A stretch of 64,000 nt of DNA, from the NCBI RefSeq assembly GCF_902713425.1, contig NC_081209.1, forward strand, positions 8,194,897-8,258,896. Reading direction: 5' to 3'. Positions within the stretch are counted from its first letter, which is position 1, and each line of letters opens with the position of its first letter. Positions 1 to 13,386 of the stretch are shown in pieces. The notes beneath the pieces are model-generated. The model was given only the letters and a program-made list of their open reading frames with translations. It did no database searches and was not told the origin of the DNA. The position numbers and the translations under genes were made by a program. Origin of the DNA: Acipenser ruthenus (taxonomy: Eukaryota; Chordata; Actinopteri; Acipenseriformes; Acipenseridae).

Positions 1-1090
1 GAGATCATTATATTGGAAGAATATGTGTAAAATAGACATCAAAAGAATCTTCCAAGTAGAAAACTGGAAAGAATTTAAATCTATAAATTCTCCATGCAAC
101 CTCATATAATCCTCCACACTGCAAGCACTTGCTCCAAAGCGACCTCAAGCTTACAGTTTATTTTTACACCACCCCACGCCCCAGACAGCACCAGGTCAAA
201 GAGGAAGCCCAGAACAAACAAAACAAAAACCGCAGGCGGAGTGGTTCACTGGTACTGTATTAGAATCCTGAACCCGACCCACAGACCTCCTCAACCAGCT
301 CCTAAAGTGCCCAGCTCCCCTCCTCATCTCCCAGCTCTAGCCACATCTGGGTGCAATCTGAGAGAAGCGAGAGCAGCAGCAGCAATACTGACACCCACCC
401 CAGCCTGGGACCCAGCTAAAACCAGACATTAGCGGCAGACTCGCAGCTATATTTACCAGCCTGGCTAACAGGGGACAGACTCTCCAATAACAAGGTTCCA
501 GTTTCCCAGATTTCACTTGCAAATCGCTTTACCAGAGCTGCGGTTGACGGGAGAAGCCATAACCAGCCAGAAAGAAGAGGCAGAAATAGAAATAAAAGTT
601 TAAATGGCATGTCATGCCACTCACAGGAGCTAAGCAAGCATGGGCCATCTCAGGGTTTGAGGATAGTCTTATTTTTTACCAAAATCTATTTTACCCTGGT
701 TGCTCCTGCTTAATGATGATTCCCAGCTTCATTGGAAGCCTTAGCTTGCGTAGGCGTTGCAGGCGGGTTGGTCTGCAGCTCAGGTTGGTGGCTATTTTAC
801 AAGGTTGGGGTACTGCAGAGCTACACCAGGGCTGCATCGGGTTATATTCCTTTGGCACGAAGAGGCAGCTTGGTCAGTAGATGTTCTCAAACTGCTAAAC
901 CCTGGAGGTGAGGCCCAGCCTGGGAAGTCTCTATCTGGAATAGTCAAGTGTCTGACCAGGAATGGTCACTGAAACACACAGAGGAGAACCATCTCCAGCC
1001 TGGTTTTCCTCTCTAACCCTGCAGGAAAGCCTAGGCAATGCAGCGCTCCCTGGGGGTCCCCAGCTTGCTGTGAGCAGAGGGGCGTCTCAC
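1..1090 (-). other. smoothelin-like gene, start of intron 2
   Basis: This stretch lies downstream (minus strand) of the exon 2 donor, so it should be intron sequence. I looked for the next smoothelin exon on the minus strand and saw nothing resembling it, so it should lie outside the window. No other gene is recognisable; the short open frames lack family resemblance. Confidence 0.6.
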
Positions 1091-1251
1091 CTGATCTGGT
1101 TCTCCTTGTTCTCCAGCTGCTCGCAGTTCCTGGCGCCGCGGAAGCGTTTGGACGACAGCGCCGCCTCCATGCCCTCGATCTCACAGCGGCGGATCTCCCT
1201 GATGGCACTGCGGATCAGCCGCCGCTCGTCCAGGTCAGACGTGCCATCGAG
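1091..1251 (-). CDS. SMTN: smoothelin-like, coding exon 2
   Basis: The exon encodes the first smoothelin domain of a cytoskeletal protein that associates with actin stress fibres in contractile smooth muscle. The minus strand reads acceptor CGCAG, then 161 nt, then donor GTGAGA. It enters in phase 0 with LDGTSDLDERRLIRSAIRE and ends in the KRFRGARN..ENKENQ segment. Mammalian smoothelin has the closely similar DLAERRRIRSAIREL and ASKRFRAERQDNKEN at this place, recalled from memory. The phase matches exon 1 at 26565-26615. The calponin-homology end of the protein is not in the window. A smoothelin paralogue or teleost-type duplicate cannot be excluded, because only about 70 residues are visible. 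Splice sites and reading frame look intact. Confidence 0.88.
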
Positions 1252-1294
1252 CTGCGACACAAACACATGAGGAGACATGTTACACAGGGACCAG

Positions 1295-1319
1295 CACACA
1301 CACACACACACACACACAC
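1295..1319. repeat. (CA)n microsatellite
   Basis: About 12 CA units lie close to the intron side of the exon 2 acceptor. On the minus strand this is a TG run about 45 nt upstream of the acceptor, so length changes there could affect splicing. Confidence 0.95.
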
Positions 1320-3660
1320 TTTACACAGGGACCATTCCCACACATGTAAACAATCTCTTTCTGTCTTTGTCCCACTCAAAAACGGCGGTTAATATTGTAT
1401 TTTTATTTATATGGGGCAATTCCATTGAGTTCACAGGAGCTTCCTGTTGGCAGCGACCTATGCATATCAAAACACTATAAACAATCCCTCTACGCTGAAC
1501 TGGAGCAATTACAAAACATGCTTCCATTGCATAATACAATTAGGTGATGTGTCACAGGCTTTAAGTTATCCTGACGAGTTACTGGGCCTTCTGCCAAACA
1601 TGACAACATCTATGTGCTGATCTAAGCATCACAAGAACCATACCCCTGTCCTGAAACTCGCATGGAAAAGACACCAGCAGTTCAAATAAAGTCACCCTAC
1701 AGACACTGCTAATTGTGATGTGGAGACTCAGGAATACTTTCTTTAAACCAAGACCCATTTTCTCCAAACATTCCTGAATTAGAATTGTAGTCATATTAAA
1801 ACACCATCTCTACTGAAGAGTGTTATGGAGAGTGTTTCTAATGTTATGTCCTACCAATTGTACCTGTTAATGCAGACTAGGAGAGCTGCCAGGTCAGGGT
1901 TGTCGGACTGACTTTACTGCAGACAGCTGCATTACTAGATCAGTGGACAGCTTTAAAAGACTCACCTGCCTAATTGAGAACAAAGTGGTTTGTTTTACCC
2001 TGTCAGGGAACAAGGGGCCAGCTGGAATTTCTTCCAAACAGAAAATGACAGTCCAAATGTGTGACCATGAAGTGTGATAAATGAATTGTGAAACTCATAA
2101 ACTAGCTAAAAAACATACTGTAATGCCAGCCCACAATCTCATTATTACAAGTCGCAGATCACATCCCTACAAGGAGAGCACAAGGGTGAAAAAACAACCT
2201 ATTTTAAGGGAATTTCGCTTGGAAACTGTGACTTAGGGGGTTACATATCCCACAAATACGTATTAGATGGCTTAAAAAGAGGAAGCAAATGTGCACCAAT
2301 GTGAAGGTACTATAGATAAAAAATCAGCTGTGGTATACTGTAGATAATTCATTAAACAGGTGGTGTAAAATGTTCCTTTGCATGTATCAAAAACAGTACT
2401 TGGAATGCTGCAACTGAACATGACAAAGCCAACATATACAATACCTTATATGTAAAATAAAAACTAAATTGCCCTGTTGCTAACATACTGTATAATAAAG
2501 GTACCTTGCTTCCAAGCCAGGAAAACTGGTTTCAAATTGTAACACTGTTAAGGTTTGCCACATGTTGCATTTTTAAGGTGGTGTGCCAGCATTTTATAAT
2601 ACATATTATATTGTCATTTTTGTGATTGACGAGCCCAGATAATGATCACATTCTGAGATTTCAACCCTGGGAAATTCGTCTCAATGTGCCTATTTGGTAA
2701 AGAACAGTACAGTTTTTTTTTTTTTAAATCCAGTCACTAACACATCCTTGAACTTCCTCCCTACCTACCCCCCTCTTGTTCTTTTTACAGTACAAGACGT
2801 TCAGAGCTGGAAAAAGCTGTTTCTTAAAAGAAGACTTAATTACAATTTGACAGTCCTAAAATACGATGCCAAAGGATTTTCTCTCTTCCAATAAATCTCT
2901 TTTTAAAGTGTACTACCATTGAAATGGACAGAAATCAGTACATTTAATATGCCATGTATTTGTATAGAGATGACAGCTCGTTAGAATTATGGTATGGCTT
3001 TTGACAGGTTTACAACTAGATTTCTGCAACACAAGCAACAGCCAACAGAAAAGTGGACACTTCACATGGTTTGGACCTTTTTTGTACTTATACAGTCATC
3101 TTGGGAAACTGGAAGACTTTCAATAATAATTAAGGGTTTGTTGTTGTTAACTTTAATATTGGGCTAACTTTAAAAACTACTTTGGCCACAGAAATATGCT
3201 TGAGACCCAAGACCAGTCTCTCACACTCCAAACAGCCGGGGGGCGTTAATATGAGTAGCCGCACTACCAGAGAAACGGTCTGCTGCTCAACTGCAGAATT
3301 CCATCGCATTGAACTGCAACAGACAGGTGTAGCATCCTGCTTGGTGCACATCTGTATTCTGTATATATCTGTGTGATTAAAGTGTGTGCAGGTAACAGGT
3401 TGTGATTGGTTATGACGTGTATGACCCCTGCTGGGGAAAAGAGGTATATGAGCATTCTTACTGCGCCCCCAACCCAACCCAACCCACCCTAAATTTAAAT
3501 CTATATTTTTGTTTTGTAAATGTATTGCTCATGAAAGGAGTGGAACAAAGCAAGCCTGCCCCTTACAGCTCTTCAATTGCGGGCTTCTCTCAAGCACACA
3601 CTGGGCAAATTGCCAATCAATTGCATCTCAAGCCTTTCTCCTCTGGAAGCCTGTAAACAG

Positions 3661-3800
3661 CAAACTATAATAAAGCACAGTGAAAGCAAGGTAAAGCATA
3701 GGTAAGCATTGTAAAGAAAAGCGAGTTAAGATAAAGCATGTTAATAAACATGGCAAACCAGGCTAACCGATGGTAAATGCATAGTATGGGGGAAATGCAT
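3661..3800. repeat. degenerate GTAAAGCAT-type repeat
   Basis: The words GTAAAGCAT, GTAAGCATTG, AAAGCATG and GGTAAATGCAT recur irregularly through this stretch, as in a decayed short-period satellite or minisatellite. There is no clean period. Confidence 0.4.
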
Positions 3801-4641
3801 TGTAAAGCTGCAAAAAATAACACGGAAAACTTTTACAAGGGTGTGGACTCCCAAACTTGCTTTACCTGTGTGCTCATCTGGAGATGAACTCCGGCCCACA
3901 GAGACAGACACAGGAGTGACCTTGATACAGGACACCTGAGGACATGACTGCAGGTAGTTGTTGTTCATTTTTTTATTTATTTATTACAGCTGGTTTCCTT
4001 GTTAGGAGCCGCTGCACACTGAAATGTTCTTTTCGTAAGATCTAATGGCATCAGTCAGATACACACGTCTGAGTGGTTTACACTGCATTGCTTGTTCCAG
4101 GCTGACTCAACTTTCCCAGTTTGAGTTTACTTCACCTAATATGGTTGAGGTTGACTAAAAATAAGCACATTTTAAAAAGACAGATGTTGTAGTTTTATGC
4201 TTCCAACAGTAAACTATTATCTCATTTTTCCAGACATGTCTAGAACGAAATTAAACACTGTTTAACCCTAGAACCATAAAGGATACCCTTATCTTCTAAG
4301 AAACATTTTTCTTAACCCAAAAATATTCTCTTGTGTTACACACAAAGCCATGTTTTGAAAAACGACATTGTTACATACATTGCAGAGTCTGACTTGGTTT
4401 TTATATAGCATTTAGAATCCTTTTTGGAGCATTGCTGTCCTTCATTTGCACTGCAGTAGTACCGCTTCACAAAGTGCAGCCATATTTTCAAACACAGGTC
4501 TTTAATCTTCTATTTTTACTGGGAGCTTTCTAATTTTTTTTTTTTTTTTTTACAGCTATAGGTTCATTTTCCCAGATTTGGCCCAACAAATACTGATTTC
4601 TACCATTAACATTTGGTTAGTGCAATACCAATACGTCTGTT

Positions 4642-4820
4642 TAATATTATTATTATTTGTTTATTTAGCAGACGCCTTTATCCAAGGTGACTTACAGAGA
4701 CTAAGGTGTGTGAACTGTGCATCACAGTAACAGAATGAGTCAGTGACTGAGGGGGGTTTTGAACCGGTGACCTCCTGGTTACAAGCCCTTTTCTTTAACC
4801 ACTGGACCACACAGCCTCCT
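4642..4820 (-). mobile_element. tRNA-derived SINE, fish type
   Basis: On the minus strand the element begins with a tRNA-like head. It has an A-box-like TGGTCCAGTGGTTA near 4800 and a B-box-like GGTTCAAAACC near 4755. It ends with the module TTGGATAAAGGCGTCTGCTA and an ATAATA tail. I recognise that 3' module as widespread in fish tRNA SINEs such as HE1-type families. A second, diverged copy in the same orientation lies at 36899-37133. Confidence 0.7.
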
Positions 4821-7800
4821 GAATAATATACTGTAGTACTAATACAGGTTAATAAACACCAACTTTACATAATTGACAAGACAGTCGTTAGCATTCGCAT
4901 CAAACAAAAGCAGATGTTGCTATTGCTGTGAAATGAAATATGTTCAGCTGTTTTTGAATCACTTTAAATAAAACACTGATACATTACTGGGAAATTTCAT
5001 AAAAAGAAACAGAAATGTATTGAACAACAGTAAGAGCACTAGATGCAAGTAAGTATTCACTTGATGTTTGACTAAACTGCTACCAAGTTAATTTTACTAC
5101 TGCACCACTAGGCATTACAACATTACTGTACAGTGTCCAAAACACTAATGAGACGACCAAGCAAAGAGCAAAAGTGGAAACCAGCCTGGAAAAGCAGCAT
5201 GACACCAGCTGTTAATTACTCCCTAGAGGCTCAATACTATGAAATGCAGTTATACTGGGAAAACAAACCCACAGAAGGTACTGCAGGTCAGCTGAGCTCT
5301 AAAGCATGCATACTTCCTTAAAATCACTCCAGCCTGCAGCCCCCAGGTTATCTGTAAAGCTGGGGTTTGGGCAGTGTCCTGACAGCAGCTCATCCTCCCC
5401 TCTGCCCACACACTGACCCCACTCTGAAGAGGGAGGAGGGGCTACACTGCAGAGTAATGGCCCTGTTAAGAAAATAGGCACTTCCTGCACATTGCCAAGA
5501 GGATTGGCTGCTTTGACTATAAAAGGGCAGAGGAGGGAAGAGAGCACAGAGGTCAGTGTTAAAAGAGAGGATGATTTCTAATGACAATCAATTCCTGGCA
5601 TTCCAACATCTTCCAGGAAAGAAAGATAAGACGACAGAAAAGGCCCAGTGGTCTGGATGGAAGTAGCCTGACATTCAGGACATATTGCACTGTACATCAA
5701 ACCACAACAACTTCAACACTGTGACGCATTATTTAACAAACAAACTGTTGTCAGCATTCAGCCAGATCGGGATGTATTCCCATATGTTAACAATCTGGGA
5801 GCTTACCCACTGTTCTGCCCTGATTCCTTATAATCTGGTAGGTATATTCAATTGATCTACAGTACACAGTGGTGGATGTTTAGATCACCTCCATCTAAAT
5901 CAATACAAAACTCCCTTGTTACAGAAACAAATACACCAGCAAAGATCCCTTTTACTATTAGGAGTTAGTCATCATCCTTTCTGAATGACTTCATGTATGA
6001 GGATCTTTGTGTTTCGCTCAGTTGACTACATGCTTTTGTGTGCTGTGTAAACACCCCATTAGAAGTAGGACTACACCGGTGTCTTTACAAAACAAGGCCC
6101 TGCCCCTGAAGCGGCTTGAGTTAGTATTTTGGCTTCAGAGCGGAAACCACTGAAATAGTGAAAATGTGGGTCTGTTTATCCAGATATCTCCAACAAGGTC
6201 ACAGCTTCAGTGGGTCTTCCTTGGCCTTCTTCACTACTTGGCACCAATGCCTAATTCATAACACCACACATGATGAAAGCTTATCTATACCTGTACTTCC
6301 TGTTTATACTGTACAACTCTATATCTATGCATTTCAAAAAATATACTAGTAATGTTGTGAGAACCCCTGTTGTACATAGGTGATCAAAGATTCATATTTT
6401 GTTAAAAAACTAAAATATGTTATTCCACTAAGGCAAGGAAACGCTACCTGGCCTATTAAGCCTGAACATCATGCTTGTAAGCAATGTACATGCAGTACCA
6501 TTGATAACAGCCACCCCCAGTATAAACATACCCACTGTAGCGTGTACAGTAATACAAATACGCAGCCCACTATCAGCTACAGTAACAGACTCATTCACAC
6601 CACTGAAGGAACAGAACAATCTGCCAGTTTCCAATGCCAGTACCAACTAAACAAACAGTACCTCCACAAGCCAATTCCCTGAACACAAACACCACATACA
6701 TCAGTTAACATGTCACCATTTACTGATAAAGTGGCAGATAACATTTTGCTGATTTTCAGCGGAACGTCCATCCTAATAAACATACTTCCCTTTTTTAAAT
6801 CTGTTGACATTTATTTATTTGTTATTTTTTTAGTATAGGAATGTACAGTATTCAACCAAAAAAACAATGAAAAACGGTCTGCAAGACGGGAATTCTGCCT
6901 ACAGCGATGGCCAAAATGAAATATTTGCTAAGGAAATATTTTATGAAATGAAGTTGCTTCATATATACCACACAGTATATTCTGCTACTGTACATTATTT
7001 TCCCCATGTGCATCGGATCCCATGTATCACCACTACTTTACATCCATTTGTTACTGCAGGCACCAACTTTAAACTAGTTTGTGTTTAGCATTATGAGATG
7101 CAATATTAACAAATAGATATTGAAAGGTCATATTGTTTAAAGAATGGCGAACCAACTTCCATACTACATTAAATGTCTTTGGTCACTTGTATGCACAATT
7201 CCCATTATACACCCTTGTCCTCTCAAACCAGGAAATACTGCCATTGGGCCCTATTCACAAAACTATAATAACTACAATGCCTCTCCTGGCAATGCAAGAC
7301 TTAACTCCTGTTTCTCAGAAAAAGAAAAAGAAAAAAAAAAAAAGAAAAACTTATCCCAAGTTCAAACACGAACCCTGACCTATCAGCTGTCAGAGATTCA
7401 AACAAGTTCCAGCCCACTAAGCAGCACCTTTGAGCCCCACATACCGGTTGAAGGGAAACAATGGTGTTGGCTGTTCAGGGTTGGGGCCATGCCAAAGCCT
7501 ACAGCCTCTGTAAAACAGCAAGCCGGCTGCACTAAAATGTAAATAATACACACCTTTCACTCCAGCTCACAGGCGTCACAGGATACCGTTCGAACCCAGT
7601 CATTTAGTGAGGTAATACAGGCCATACAAAAGGCTAACACATTCCTGCCAATGGCCGTTTGCTACACAAAGTGCCCTCAGTGAGGTTTAGACAAGCCAGA
7701 ACCGTTTTCCAGAAACTATCGGTTATATTTAGGTCAAACTGACTGCAGGTTTCAAATCTCAAACTGTAGCCCATCTTTACTGTAGAGCTGACTGGCTTTT

Positions 7801-8468
7801 GGGGCAAAAAAGAGGCTAAAGAATGACCAGGGAGCTCAAATAAAAGACTGTATCCTTAAAGAAGTTTAAATTACTAAAACTACAAAGTGGATTAAATAGA
7901 AGCAGATGGAAAGAACAGGTTTAACCAGAGAGTGTTTGGTTTGGCTAGATTTACTCCTATAAAAAAGAGTGGGGGCATTGACTAGCTGACTATCTTTGAC
8001 TATCTTTTTTTTAAAGATTTTTTTAAATGTGTTGCAGTTCAAACCCGTACCAATGGTCTAGCTGCAGTCAGACCATGCAGAGATACAAGGATGCAGAAGT
8101 CTATTGTATCTACATAGTGTTGCTTTTGAAATATTTGCACATCCTAAAAAACAAGTGAAGAACTAATCAATGTTCAGCTTGATTACAACAAAGGGGACCT
8201 GCAATGCTAATGTTAACGCTAGTAATGCTAGGGACAAAAGAACATATGGGTTTGAGGGGCAGATTTAATTTGTGGAACAGTATTCCAGGCACAGTGGTTG
8301 ATATGAATCTTGTTTCGGTTCAGATGGTTGGGGTCTGGGCAGGAGAAAGCTGTGTGTTTGTGGATGCCATCCATCTCTTACTCTACCCATCCTTCCTGCT
8401 CCTTCTCATCCTGTTTTCCAAATGATCGATTGTTTATCTGGAAGACTGTGGCTCTGTGAACCCAGTGT

Positions 8469-8478
8469 CCTTATAAGG
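8469..8478. promoter_or_regulatory. perfect CArG-box match in intron 1
   Basis: The sequence CCTTATAAGG fits CC(A/T)6GG, the binding site of serum response factor. Smooth-muscle genes are commonly SRF/myocardin targets, so a site in smoothelin intron 1 is suggestive. A window of this size should hold a few such matches by chance. Confidence 0.25.
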
Positions 8479-8794
8479 GCAAAGTGTGTTTGTGCATTTA
8501 GGGGGAGAGACAGGGTAGCGGAGTTCAGATCCCATGCACTTTTATTTCAGTCCTCCTTCAACCCGAACAGTGTTTAAACTTCAATAGTTTTCCTGGCCCA
8601 TCTGCTAAAGCACTGACCACTTGTCCTTTATAAACTTTAAATGAGGTAAGACTATAGGACCGTTCCAGTGGAACACATTCTGGGAAGGTTTTAATTACCA
8701 TTTGTAGTTTTTGATGCTTAAACCACATGTGATGGAGAAAGCAGTTCCAAGCTAGGTGTCATCTGCATACAAAAGAACTGTAACTTATCCTGAC

Positions 8795-8858
8795 GGAATT
8801 GGAATTGGAATTGGAATTGGAATTAAAAAGGGAATTGGAATTGCCCCCCCCCCCCCCC
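8795..8858. repeat. (GGAATT)n followed by poly-C
   Basis: Five head-to-tail GGAATT units are followed by a short interruption, two more units and a run of about 15 C. Similar AATTCC/GGAATTG words occur at 18355-18425, so both may be tails of one decayed LINE or MITE family. Confidence 0.7.
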
Positions 8859-9169
8859 GCCCTGATAAGTCATTGATGTATGAGGTCAAGTAAGCCCTGT
8901 TTGTCCAATTGGGCTGGAATGACCCATATTGAACTGTATACCAGGCAGAATCAACCTCAGATCATTAGCTGCTTTTTAAATGGTGTTGTACAGGATGCCT
9001 AAAACGTGTTAGTCTTGAAATAACAAGTTGATTGGACTGCTAATGCTCGGCACTCTGCTGGTTAAGGCTGTGGCACTACATTTTTACAGACGCCCGTTGC
9101 AGTCTAATGATGACTTCACGTGGGTGGTGGAATCCAGCGATTTCATTTGATACAATTCACTAATTAGAA

Positions 9170-9896
9170 TTGAGAACAACAGACCCTTATTTCAGATGGG
9201 CCGCATGGCAAGAACGGAGCAGAAAATACAGAAGCAGGTTTTTATTGTGGAGCCAGGACAAGAATAAGTGGGTGTCCATCTTGCAGTCTCGGATTCCACG
9301 GACTCGAGTAGGGAGTTTTATTGTCGGATCAGAATTACTGCCCGTCTGTCTGTCTGAAGCACAGAACTATGCAGCATCTGTCTTTTTCAAAATGTGTTTA
9401 TTTTTGATGATTGTCAACCATTGTGAACGATCTTCGCTTCTTTGGGTTCTCTTTAGCACAATTACTGACCAACACAGGAACTTTGTTTTTAAGCGCTGCT
9501 GCGTACATTTTATTTTACACAAAATAAAGATAAACAAAACCAAATCCTTTTTGGAACACTTACTAAACATTTATAAATTCCCTAAACTAACCAAACTGGA
9601 CGGATACTCCTCTTACCAATTAAAAACACAAACACTTGTCTTTACACCGTCGACAAGGTTAAAACAAAAACACACATCTTTTTTTTTTATTTGGCTTCTC
9701 CTTCGTCAGCCCTGACCGCAGGGTTTCCCCACCCATTTATACAGGGCTTCATTAAATTAACTTGGAGCCAGGTGCTTCAAATTGGAAAGGCGCCAGATGA
9801 CTCCCCTCTGCTCCTGGTAACTCCGGTAGTCCTGCAGTCCCCTCTTAGACTGCAACTTTTCTACTTTTGTCGCCCTCCTCCCCCTATTCTGCCACA
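9170..9896 (-). repeat. possible LTR-retrotransposon terminal repeat fossil
   Basis: Read on the minus strand, the block starts with TGTGGCAGA at 9896, has a TATA-like TATAAATGG near 9740, and carries AATAAA-type signals further on. That layout resembles a solitary long terminal repeat. No target duplication is clear and no internal coding region is attached. It appears to be an old, decayed fossil; the outer end near 9170 is uncertain. Confidence 0.25.
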
Positions 9897-12800
9897 TCTA
9901 TTGGTTAAATTAAACTGAAACTGGGAAATTTGGCATTGCCTGCAATACTAAAGCATGGACAGACATCTGCTGTAGGCTGCAAAAAAATTATTGGAATTTC
10001 TGTTTTTTTGCATAATTTTTACATTAAAAATCAATTGAATATTTGTGTCCCAACCAACAAGCAAAACAGTACATCGCTAATACTACGTACAGTCCAATAC
10101 ACTGTACACTGACCTGATGATCAGAAACAGATGCACACTGACTTATTTCAATTTACCATGCTGAAAGAAAAATATCTACCATTATTTCTGTAAGCTTCTT
10201 GTACATTTTGAGATTTGTTTCCTGGATATGCATACTGATCCCTCAACAGCAGCAATTCGAAACGGACTCATGGACTCAACTGACTAAATTCAACCTCTGA
10301 ACGGTTGGCAGTGATGGTATACTATACAGTAATCCCTTTTGAATCTCTGCAACAGCACCAGTCTCACTTAAAGACATTCATTTCCATTGCCCAGTATTGC
10401 TGTGCTCAGAAGCGTTATTCTTGGCTACACAATTAACAGTAATTACAACATGAAGTAAGGTGAAGATCTTTACTAGTAACTCGTGCTTATTACACGTTGG
10501 GTCAGGAATTTAAGATCTTTGACCCCTATGCCACAACTAAAGTACAATGTATTTTCCTGTTTTAATAGCAGTGTTTTACAAACCATCCCGCATGACCGAG
10601 ACCTGCAGGAAGATGTCATTGAATGCTTCTTTGGATGACCAGAACCACCCTGTCACTAAATTGCAGAACCAAAATAAGAACATTAGCATCATTATATCTG
10701 TGGGACACAGTTAAGTTAGCAGTTATAGTCCAGGTTCTAAGTTGTTTATATAGACTTTAAAATTGGGTTCGCTTACAACAGCCTAGTTTAATGAACACCA
10801 AACTATTACTCAACGGAGACTTGAAGCTTTTGTTTCTTAAAAAAATAAAATAAATAAAACACATGTAGACCCTTTACACTACTGGAGCCTACAACTCACT
10901 GTAAAGTACAGGACAGGAAAGAATGTTGCAGTATCTCATAGCAACAGGAGAGATTCCACCCACCCAGCTGACACATGTGTCAGCTAGACCGGAGCTGAGG
11001 ATGTGTGTCCAGTTAAACCACGCAGTGTTCTAGCCACTAATCTTGCTCCTGCACACACACCACTGGAAACTGACATCATTCTGAAATATAAAGCCTAAAA
11101 ATAATTGATTACAACACTGCTCTAAAGAGGTATTTCAGATATACATCACAAACTATAATCAGATGTAATCTTACAAGTTGGCATTGCCAGAAACTGCTCT
11201 GGGTGGCTGTTTTCCAAGCAGGTGCTGTTTATACCCCTTGTATATACAGTCTCCCCAGTCGAAAGCATTTTAAAAGGTCAAACGTATAAGAAATGAAGTC
11301 AAGTGGACCTTGAAGTCTAGTGCCTTCATCAATGTACTGATTGAGACTGCTGGTTTTATTGTATCACATTAGGAAGGGCTGGCCCCTGACCTTATATTAG
11401 GTGTGAATATATCACCCAGGACATACTGTAGATGTAGACAGTAGATAAGGGTGTAGCGATACACGACTGTGGTGAAACAACACGTATCACAATATGCAGG
11501 TCTTGATACAACGGAATCACAATGCATGCGAAGGTCCTGATGGGCTGCTTGTATGACAGATAGTAAGATCAAAAAGTTGTTTAACGATTTACCTGAAAAC
11601 CAGGCACAATCTCAAAAACTCTTCAAATGTATTAACTAGAAATCCAAACCAAACTGCTGTTAGTATCATGAACGGCCAGCTGGATTAAAAACACAGTACC
11701 CTGAGGCTGCTGGATCACCTTGTGCTATTCAGGAGCATTCCAGCCTGAAGACCCTGGAGGAACTGTCATTTACTACAATTACACTTGTCAGCTGGAATCT
11801 GTTTTATACAGCCGACAGCTTTTGACACCCTGTGAATACAGAATAGAGCTTCTTGGAGGCTCCAGTAAATACCTGTCAACTGCACCTCATTAGGTAGCTT
11901 GCAATCAGGTCTCTCTTAGTAAGTGGCTAGCTGCCAGTTATGCATATCCAGGTAAGTGGCTGCAATAAGACAGATCTATAGATCCTAGTCCACCAGTTGC
12001 CTTGATAATGAGGCCAGTCCTGGTTTATTTTTGTTTTTTTGGAACTACCTTGTAGAGGTGTGATCCCAGAATGGTGGGGTGCTGATCCCACTCTAAATAG
12101 GCTCTGGCCAAGTAGAGCCACAACTTCACTGAATCACTCTTTACCAGGATTGCCCCTATAAATAAGTGGTTGGTGCAATTTAGGAGGAATATACCCCTGT
12201 GCTATAAAACCCTTTTAAAAATCCAGCTGCGTCTTGTTCTGGCAGGGTGTAGGCTGATGAAATCAACTCCTAGGGCATCAACACTAGTCTTTTAACAGAT
12301 TAATATTTCAAAAGCTCAATTACAAAAAAGTACACATTTGTTTCTAAAATGTATAATTAAACTGAGCTCCCTCTCAAGTTGCTGCACATTTTAGCCCTGG
12401 CTATCAAGAGACAACACGTCTTCCTGTGGAAGGCCCAGCAGCTGAAACGTCAGGCTACTGTGTGCGTCATCTTCAGCAGGCAGTTCAAGTTTGAGAGTCA
12501 CGACTGTATAGTGCATTTTCAGACGTTCCGAGATGGAAAACGGAAATCAGGAAGGCCAAAACAGCATTTATTACAAACAGAGACTTCTTCAAATAAAAAT
12601 TTCATAATCATGTGTAGAACAAAAAAAATCCAATAAAACAAAAAAGCAATAGGCCTATTGTCTGATCTAAATTTCAGCTGTGTGTGACTATGCTCAGGGT
12701 TTCATATTGCTATGGGGACACAGTGAGAGATTGTTTTTTTTCCTGATTTCCAAGATTGAAGGGGACAGTTAACTCCTTATTTCAGGGCTGACCGGTAATT

Positions 12801-13322
12801 TAATTGGCTCAAGTAATGCAACGTTCTCAAAGATTAAATAGAGACATTCTACATACACAGTATTTGGGAGTGAATTGACTTTTGTTGCATTCCAATAACA
12901 ATTGTGACTGTAGTCAGAAAGAGATTTGGCAGGTACTGAGAATGCTATTCAAATCAAAGGGTGCACAAGAGTTCTTTTTTTCCAATACTTGGTGAAAAGT
13001 GATCCATTCCAAATCGAAATGTAATCTAAAGAAGCCCCTCATTTTCAAGGAGCGCATTGTTCTGCCCTTCAGGCTCCTGGCGAATGAGAAGTAAAGCATT
13101 CCTAGGATGAGTGAGTGCACAGCACGGCTCAATACAGGAAGAGACGTCATTGAACTGGAGGTCAAACACCTTAAACTTCTGGAGCATCAATCAGATCAAC
13201 GCCACACAATTCCACCTTTTGAGATCCAGTTTCTAGTTTCCAGGTTACCTAGTCATGTTGCTGATGCTGAATCACGTGGTTCCTTAAGACAAAACTTGAC
13301 AGTTTTGAGTTTATTTATCGAC

Positions 13323-13386
13323 TAGCACTGTAGGAACCAGACAAGCATAGACGGTCCAAATGGCCTCCTCTCGTTCGTAAATGATC
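13323..13386 (-). repeat. fish interspersed repeat fragment, copy 1
   Basis: The minus strand reads AGAGGAGGCCATTTGGACC and then CTTGTCTGGTTC. The same two words, with small changes, occur on the plus strand at 15181-15243. I recognise the AGGAGGCCATTCRGCCC motif from ray-finned fish genomes but cannot name the family. Confidence 0.5.

Noticed and set aside
7561-7620. B-box-like GTTCGAAC near 7589, possible tRNA or SINE
   Set aside because: No cloverleaf or A box could be built around it on either strand.
9170-9715. 181-codon plus-strand frame
   Set aside because: No known domain, low-complexity Lys/Phe/Thr content, and it lies antisense to the LTR-like fossil.
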